From assembly GCA_944320985.1 (NCBI GenBank), contig CALUJN010000054.1:1-36767 (forward strand): a stretch of 36,767 nt of DNA, read 5' to 3'. The DNA comes from an uncultured Alistipes sp. (GTDB lineage Bacteria > Bacteroidota > Bacteroidia > Bacteroidales > Rikenellaceae). Shown in pieces: positions 31,547 through 36,767 of the stretch (its first letter is position 1; each line of letters starts with the position of its first letter). The translations under genes and the position numbers were made by a program. Under the pieces are notes generated by a model that saw only the letters and a program-made list of their open reading frames with translations, ran no database searches and had not been told where the DNA came from.

Positions 31547-33274
31547 TTAGATTTCATCCCGGAACGAGAAGAGCATGTCCACGACGTTCTTGAATCCTCC
31601 GTTGAATTTGTAGATGACAGGCTCCGAGGTCTCGGCATTGATCTCAACCTCGCCGGCTGCCGTCAGGTGAATCTCCACCAACGTCGCATTACCCTCGCTA
31701 TCCTCCTGGAGTACACCCAGGTGACGGATGATCTCCTTCGTCGGGATTGCTCCCACAGAACTGTCTACGTCATAGGCTATATCCTCGTTGTCCGACTTGA
31801 GCTCCATCAGTTTGATGGCTCCGTCTTCGGGATCGGTCTCGTAAACCACCTCCACGGCCGGGGTGGCCTGCGTGAGGTCAACCCGATAGATTGTGTTGCC
31901 GGCAGCGTAGAAGAACATACGCTCGAAGTAGCTCGACGTGGTTACCTGCCATTTGCCGTCCGATCCGACCGTGGGCGTACCCTTGCCGGCAACCTCCCAT
32001 TTGGCGTTGCAGACGGCCATGTTCTCGATATACGAGTTGGTCAGGGCATTCGGGCAGAACTCGAAGATCGTGAGCTGCTGGCCGACGTGTCCGATGGCCA
32101 TGATCGTCAGGTTGTGGTCGCCCGAGGCGTTGCCCATGTAGTCGAGTACGAATCCGCCCGGAACTTCGGTCTCCGGATTGAAGGCGTTGGGAACAGATCC
32201 CGCTTCGATCGATTCGATCTTTGCGCTGCGGTTCACGTCGGTCTCGTTCAGATAACGGTCGTCCTGCGATCCGGCTCCGTTGACGATCAGTTTGCGTGTG
32301 TTGTAGCCAACGTCGAGGGCCGTGTTCGTATAGCTCAGGAAACGGTTGCCGCGGGCGTCGTAGATCAGACACTGCGAAGTTGATGCAAAACCTACACCCT
32401 TGACTTCGTAATTGTCCCCGCCGCCCAGTTTGTCCGAAAGCTGAATCGGGTACATCAGAGCCAATTCGTCCGGAAGCGCATACCACAACTTGCCGTTGTC
32501 CACGATGGTGAAGTTCTTACGGTTGCCCTTCATAATCTGCGGATTGCTCGTCAGATCGCCCTTGACCTTTTTCTCATAAAGCAGACGCCAGTAGTTGTAT
32601 TTGTGGTTCTCTAGCGTCGCTCCCTTCAGAATGTAGGGCTCCGGATTGTTTGTGAAGACCCCCAGAAGAATCTCGAAACTCGGGTTCACATCCGTGACGA
32701 CCGTCGTACGCATGAAGTTGTGCATGCCCAGCCCTACGGGAGATCCGATCAACGAGGTTCCCGTCTCTCGCTTGTAGACGTCCGTCGACATCTCGCGGGC
32801 GTTTCCTTCTCCGTCCACACAACCCAGAACAGCCTGCCCGTCGACATCCTGCAACAGGAACCAGCTCTGGTTGAACTTGAAGATCGGCTTTACGGTGATC
32901 TCCTCGTAGGTGATGATGTCCAGCGTCGTGTCGGTGACGGCCAGGCGCAGCACGATGGGCTGCGTGTCCGACGATGTGACCGTCAGTGTGTAGGTGGGTT
33001 CATGACCCACGACCTCCCACGTCAGCGTGCCCGTCTGACGCTTCCATTCGTAGGCCAGGTTTTCCGTGCCGGTGGTGATCGTCTGCGTGATCGTCGGGGC
33101 AATCACCACGGTGTTTGTCATCCCCTCCTTCGGGGTCGTGTAGCTGTATTCGCTCGTCGTGATGACGATATCGTTGATCTCGTGGTAGTCGTAGTTGCCC
33201 TTGTCTTCGTAGCACGAACCCAGCAACAGCGACAGGCCGGCAAGAATCAGTAAGAATTGAAATCTCATTTTCAT
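31547..33274 (-). CDS. PKD-like family lipoprotein
   Basis: A 575-residue lipoprotein with signal sequence MKMRFQFLLILAGLSLLLGS and lipobox LLGSC (Cys at residue 21), so it is anchored in the outer membrane and probably surface exposed. Seen: an N-terminal Ig/PKD-like beta domain (IVITTSEYSYTTPKEG, LAYEWKRQTG, TYTLTVTSSD) followed by a larger beta-rich region resembling the PKD-like family of Bacteroidetes SusCD loci. It probably contributes to substrate binding next to SusD. No catalytic motif is visible. It lies between DUF4843 and the metalloprotease in the usual order. Confidence 0.85.
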   Translation of the reverse strand: MKMRFQFLLILAGLSLLLGSCYEDKGNYDYHEINDIVITTSEYSYTTPKEGMTNTVVIAPTITQTITTGTENLAYEWKRQTGTLTWEVVGHEPTYTLTVTSSDTQPIVLRLAVTDTTLDIITYEEITVKPIFKFNQSWFLLQDVDGQAVLGCVDGEGNAREMSTDVYKRETGTSLIGSPVGLGMHNFMRTTVVTDVNPSFEILLGVFTNNPEPYILKGATLENHKYNYWRLLYEKKVKGDLTSNPQIMKGNRKNFTIVDNGKLWYALPDELALMYPIQLSDKLGGGDNYEVKGVGFASTSQCLIYDARGNRFLSYTNTALDVGYNTRKLIVNGAGSQDDRYLNETDVNRSAKIESIEAGSVPNAFNPETEVPGGFVLDYMGNASGDHNLTIMAIGHVGQQLTIFEFCPNALTNSYIENMAVCNAKWEVAGKGTPTVGSDGKWQVTTSSYFERMFFYAAGNTIYRVDLTQATPAVEVVYETDPEDGAIKLMELKSDNEDIAYDVDSSVGAIPTKEIIRHLGVLQEDSEGNATLVEIHLTAAGEVEINAETSEPVIYKFNGGFKNVVDMLFSFRDEI

Positions 33275-33286
33275 GGTTGATTCGGT

Positions 33287-34006
33287 TTATTGCAGCGGGA
33301 AACTGATTTCGATCTCGCTCTCGTCATCGTCGCCGTACAGCGGCCCGTATTTCTTTTTGTACTCGTTGTAGGCGCGGCGGAGTTCCAACTGGTTCTCCTG
33401 ACTCTTGGCAATGCCGTCGAGCGTCGTCTTGAAGATCTCCATCATGAAGAAGTACTTCGACGTGCTGTAGGATCCCCACCAGGCACTGTCCCAGCTCGTG
33501 GGATAGATGTTGAGCGTCACGTCCAGCGAACAGATCAGATTCTCTTCCCGTCCCAGTCCGAACTGGTGCAACGAATTCGACGTATCTGAACTCACCTCCA
33601 TGACTCCGCTCTTGGTGGTATTCAGGGTGGATACCTGTTCCTTCGTCGGGCAGGTCACGAAGACCGAGGCTTCGCTCGTCGCTACCGATACCGGGAAGGT
33701 GTAGGGATTCTCGAACCGGACCTTGACATCGAAATCTCGCGACTCTGCCTGAACTCCCTGGATGCAGTAGGTCATCGGTTCGGTCAGCAGACGTCCGATG
33801 AGCTGGGCCGTTATCTTGCACTCCTTTTCGGTGGTCTTCTCATCGGCAATGTAGGCGTTCAGATAGTCCTTGTCGTTGAACGAACACGAGGCTACCGTCA
33901 CATACTCCAGGCGAGGCGACTCGTTGTAGAGTGCGATGTCGTTCTCCTTGCAGCCGACAGCCGCGCAAAGCATCATTGCGGCCGTCGTTATCGTTTTGAT
34001 GTTCAT
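33287..34006 (-). CDS. DUF4843-type lipoprotein
   Basis: A 239-residue lipoprotein with signal MNIKTITTAAMMLCAAVG and a lipobox Cys in AVGCKEND (residue 19). The pattern NESPRLEYV at the start of the mature protein and the beta-rich body (DVKVRFENPYTFPVSVATSE) fit the DUF4843 family, which sits between SusD and a PKD-like lipoprotein in many Bacteroidetes loci. The C-terminal third (MEIFKTTLDGIAKSQENQLE, then YGPLYGDDDESEIEISF) is helical and acidic. Function unknown; probably an accessory surface-binding protein. Confidence 0.82.
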   Translation of the reverse strand: MNIKTITTAAMMLCAAVGCKENDIALYNESPRLEYVTVASCSFNDKDYLNAYIADEKTTEKECKITAQLIGRLLTEPMTYCIQGVQAESRDFDVKVRFENPYTFPVSVATSEASVFVTCPTKEQVSTLNTTKSGVMEVSSDTSNSLHQFGLGREENLICSLDVTLNIYPTSWDSAWWGSYSTSKYFFMMEIFKTTLDGIAKSQENQLELRRAYNEYKKKYGPLYGDDDESEIEISFPLQ

Positions 34007-34011
34007 CTCGT

Positions 34012-35493
34012 TTAATTGTTGTTTCCGAATGTGTACTCGTCGTCGGGAAGCGGCATCTGATAGTGGGTCGTCATGTCGTCCTGAGGCGCCGGGCAGTTCG
34101 AGAAAGTTTTGAAATTATGTCGCTTGTAGAAGAAGAACAGCTGGCCTTCGCCGTAGAACTCCTTCACGTACTCCTTCATCAGTTCGTTGACACGGACGGT
34201 CTGACCCGTTACCTGGCCGTAGATCTGGCGCGAGTCGATCTGGTCGAAATTCTGGGTCTGAGTCGGACTGTTCTGACCCGTGCGGGTAACGATCACGGCG
34301 TTCAGATACGAAGCGGCGGTTGTGGCAACCGGTTCGCACTCCGCGGCGATGTAGTACATCTCCGCCAGACGGATCAGCGGCTGCGAGTTGATACCCGAGT
34401 AGTTGTCGCGTGACGACGAGTAGTAACTCTGGTTGTACTTCTGGCTGACCTTCTTGATCTTGCCGTTGTCCGAGACGTTGCGGAACGTCTGATAGCGCTT
34501 GTCGCTCGCACCGCCGCTAGAGGTCTCATACCACGTCTCGATCGTAGACTGATAGGCGCTCAGAATGTTCGAGCTGCTGGCATCGATGAAGACCGGATCG
34601 ACGATCTCGTCGTATTCGTCGATATAGAGCGCGAAGATCTGCTCCGTCGGCATGATCGGGGCGGCCGTGATCGAGTTGTAGGTCGACAGCGAGAACTTGC
34701 CGCTTTCTATGACCTGCGTGGCATACTGCAGTGCCAGGGCCTTGCTTTCGCTGTCGCCCTTGTAGCAGTAGGCGCGGGCCAGCATGGCACGGACTGCCCA
34801 GAGGTTCATACGCATCTGACGCATTTCGGTGAAGGCATCCGCCGTATCGTCGTAATTGAAGATCTCGCTGTCGTGACCATCGAGCAGTTTCTCGGCCTCG
34901 AGCAGGTCGGCGATGCAGAGATCAAGCACCTCGCGGGCCGTCAGGATCGGCGTGGCCTCGTTGTTGAAGGCCTTGCGGTAGGGAACGGCCTTGCCGTCGG
35001 GGTTCTGCGAGTAGACCGGGCCGAACAGGCGCAGCAGATCGAAGTGCAGGAAGGCCCGCAGGCCCAGCGCCTCACCCTTCATCGTTTCGTAGTAGTCCGG
35101 CGTGGTGATAACGTCGCGTTTGGCGTCTACGAAGTAGAGGAAGTTGTTGATGTTGGCGATGATGTTGTAAATCTTCGAATAGATGGTGTTCACCGTCGAC
35201 TCGTAGGTTCCGTCATAGGCGTAGAGGGCCGACCAGTCATAGATCTCCGGAGCGCTCTCGTAGCGTCCGGCAAGCATGTCAAGGTACGAATAGGTCAGAT
35301 TCTGCGCATACAGGTTCTCGGTTCCCATAAGCAGGTAAAAACCCGTCAGGGCATCCTTGAATCCCGTTTCGCGGGCAAAGAGGTCGTCCTGCTCCACCGA
35401 GGTTTTCGGCTGCACGTCGAGCCACTCCGCGCACGAGGTCGCTCCGCCGAGAAGCGTGGCCAGAATCAATATGCGGCAATAGAGACTTTTCAT
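34012..35493 (-). CDS. SusD/RagB-family nutrient-binding lipoprotein
   Basis: A 493-residue outer-membrane lipoprotein. Seen: a lipobox in LGGATSCAEWLDVQP; the SusD opening LDVQPKTSVEQDDLFA; the TPR-rich helical core (IYSKIYNIIANINNFLYF, MKGEALGLRAFLHFDLLRLFG); and the late LIRLAEMYYIAAEC repeat typical of the family. It closes over the SusC barrel and binds the substrate. It starts 15 bp after the susC stop (ATG 35493, MKSLYCRI); ATG 35505 would add four residues. The partner genes suggest a peptide or protein ligand, but glycans cannot be excluded. Confidence 0.94.
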   Translation of the reverse strand: MKSLYCRILILATLLGGATSCAEWLDVQPKTSVEQDDLFARETGFKDALTGFYLLMGTENLYAQNLTYSYLDMLAGRYESAPEIYDWSALYAYDGTYESTVNTIYSKIYNIIANINNFLYFVDAKRDVITTPDYYETMKGEALGLRAFLHFDLLRLFGPVYSQNPDGKAVPYRKAFNNEATPILTAREVLDLCIADLLEAEKLLDGHDSEIFNYDDTADAFTEMRQMRMNLWAVRAMLARAYCYKGDSESKALALQYATQVIESGKFSLSTYNSITAAPIMPTEQIFALYIDEYDEIVDPVFIDASSSNILSAYQSTIETWYETSSGGASDKRYQTFRNVSDNGKIKKVSQKYNQSYYSSSRDNYSGINSQPLIRLAEMYYIAAECEPVATTAASYLNAVIVTRTGQNSPTQTQNFDQIDSRQIYGQVTGQTVRVNELMKEYVKEFYGEGQLFFFYKRHNFKTFSNCPAPQDDMTTHYQMPLPDDEYTFGNNN

Positions 35494-35508
35494 GTTTGTG
35501 GTCATACG

Positions 35509-36767
35509 TTAGAATACAATGTTAAGCGACAGGGCGAACTGGCGCGAGAAGGGATAGACCGTACCACGCTCGCGCTTGATCGTCGAGACGTAGAAGACAT
35601 CCTCCATCGTGAATCCCCATTTCATCGAGCTGATCTTCAGTTTCGAAAGGAACGGCGTGTTGTTGCGGTCCATACGGTAGGTCAGCGAAAGAGAACCCAT
35701 CTGCAGCGTGTTCTCATCCATGACGAATCGCGAGGTCTGCTGCGTGTTCGAACCGTTCGAGGAGTTGGTCAGACGCTTGTACTGGGCCAGGTCGCCGGGG
35801 TTCTGCCAACGCTCGGTCAGCACGCGGCGGTCGGCATTGTAGCGCAGGTCGGCGTTCTCAACCTTCGACACCAGCGTCTCGTTGTACATCTGTCCGCCGA
35901 ACTTGTAGGTGAAAGCCAGGTTGGCGCCGAAACCCTTGTACTGGAACGACGTGTTGATCGTACCCTGCCATTTGGGCTCCGTGTCGCCGCACAGCACGGC
36001 ATCCACCGAGTCATAGACACTCGTGATCGAACCGTTGCGCTTGAGAAGGATCTCGTCTCCCGTTGCCGGATCGATACCCAACGAGCGGACGGCCCAGATA
36101 CCCGTCGTCGACTGTCCCTCGACGTAACGCGGCAGCGGCGAGATCGTCTCGGCCGAAGCGTTGATTTCGTTCTGGTGCTGCAGGGCCTGCGAGATCTCCT
36201 TCAGCTTGTTCTTGTTGTGCGAACCGTTCACCGAGACCACCCAGTAGGACTGCGTGGCATCGTTGCGGTAGGGGATGACGGCCAGGTTCAACTCGATACC
36301 CTTGTTCTCGAGCGTACCCATGTTCTCGGGATAGGACGCAAAGCCCAGCGACGGAGCCAGCGTGATCTGAGCCAGCGAGTTCTTCGTATTCTTGATGTAG
36401 TACTCGGCGCGGGCGGTCAGACGACCCTTGAAGGCCGAGAGTTCGATACGCGTATTCCACGTGGCGGTCTGCTGCCACTTCAGACGGTCGTTACCCAAAG
36501 CCACAAGCTCGATACCCGTAGCGTCGGACGACAGGTAGTAACGCATCAGATTCGAGTAGGAGTAGACCTGACGTGACTGGTAGGGGGCGAAGCCCTGATT
36601 ACCGGTGATTCCGTACGACATGGCGAATACCAGATCATCCAGCCACTTCTTGTTGGCCTTTTTCATGAACTCCTCGTTGGTGATGTTCCATTTCACACCG
36701 GCCGACCAGAAGGGGGCGAAACGGTTGTCCTTACCGAACTGTGAGGAGCCGTCCATACGGATGTTGG
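35509..36767 (-). CDS. SusC/RagA-type TonB-linked outer-membrane transporter (3' part)
   Basis: The C-terminal 419 or so residues of a SusC-like barrel; the 5' part lies outside the window. Seen: NIRMDGSSQFGKDNRFAPFW at the window edge, followed by SAGVKWNITNEEF. Further on are YGITGNQGFAPYQSRQVYS, LKWQQTATWNTRIEL, GTLENKGIELNL and NTSFQYKGFGANLAFTYKFG. The protein ends in a terminal Phe strand (FALSLNIVF), the usual outer-membrane barrel signature. It imports substrate bound by the SusD partner using TonB energy. The plug domain and any carboxypeptidase-like N-terminal extension cannot be seen. Confidence 0.95.
   Translation of the reverse strand, partial: NIRMDGSSQFGKDNRFAPFWSAGVKWNITNEEFMKKANKKWLDDLVFAMSYGITGNQGFAPYQSRQVYSYSNLMRYYLSSDATGIELVALGNDRLKWQQTATWNTRIELSAFKGRLTARAEYYIKNTKNSLAQITLAPSLGFASYPENMGTLENKGIELNLAVIPYRNDATQSYWVVSVNGSHNKNKLKEISQALQHQNEINASAETISPLPRYVEGQSTTGIWAVRSLGIDPATGDEILLKRNGSITSVYDSVDAVLCGDTEPKWQGTINTSFQYKGFGANLAFTYKFGGQMYNETLVSKVENADLRYNADRRVLTERWQNPGDLAQYKRLTNSSNGSNTQQTSRFVMDENTLQMGSLSLTYRMDRNNTPFLSKLKISSMKWGFTMEDVFYVSTIKRERGTVYPFSRQFALSLNIVF

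Noticed and set aside
34873-36576. Plus-strand open frame of about 567 codons opposite susD/susC
   Set aside because: It is a mirror of the SusC/SusD coding frames, with no recognisable domain and no start signals.

Overview
The window looks like a Bacteroidetes chromosome, most plausibly an Alistipes-like member of the Bacteroidales. The evidence is a SusC/SusD pair with its usual lipoprotein partners, Bacteroidetes-type -7 promoter boxes (TAnnTTTG), almost no recognisable Shine-Dalgarno sites, and GC-rich protein-dense DNA. The genus is inference from general gene content, not a database match. Every supported gene lies on the minus strand, so transcription runs from high to low coordinates. 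I see no tRNA, rRNA, CRISPR array, transposase or phage gene.

Region 1 (26575 down to 2791) is one very long run of genes, many with overlapping stop and start codons. It reads as a type II polyketide/fatty-acid-like biosynthetic cluster of the aryl polyene/flexirubin-like class. The first gene is an aromatic amino acid ammonia-lyase resembling flavobacterial tyrosine ammonia-lyase, which would supply a 4-hydroxycinnamate starter. A PaaK-like adenylating enzyme could activate it. Two acyl carrier proteins, three ketosynthases with intact Cys-His-His residues, a triad-less chain-length factor, a 203-residue ketosynthase-like fragment, a FabG-type ketoreductase, two hot-dog dehydratases and a thioesterase would build the conjugated chain. 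A SAM methyltransferase and two tandem CrtI-like flavin oxidoreductases would modify it. Acyltransferases, a GT2 glycosyltransferase, LolA-like and DUF3261/LolB-like periplasmic proteins, an SMR-type membrane protein and a large MMPL exporter would attach it to a lipid or sugar and move it to the outer membrane. The dialkylresorcinol genes of classical flexirubin clusters (darA/darB) are absent from the window, as are a phosphopantetheinyl transferase and a regulator.

The clearest oddity is an in-frame TAG that cuts the PlsC-like acyltransferase gene at 12438-12440, directly after its FPEGT motif. A degenerate second copy of the same acyltransferase-plus-Rossmann module is fused to the C-terminus of the MMPL exporter.

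Region 2 (2563 down to 1) holds an acyl-CoA reductase of the LuxC family, a pRiA4b ORF-3-like protein and miaA, followed by a rho-independent terminator. Candidate promoters lie before the reductase and before the ORF-3-like gene. A C-rich, G-poor stretch between the exporter and the reductase may be a Rho-dependent terminator.

Region 3 (36767 down to 27059) is a SusC(partial)-SusD-DUF4843-PKD lipoprotein-metalloprotease-pseudoprotease-TlpA operon. Its order suggests capture and processing of a peptide or protein substrate at the cell surface. It ends in a strong intrinsic terminator at 26887-26935. The roughly 480-bp gap that follows carries the promoter of the biosynthetic cluster.
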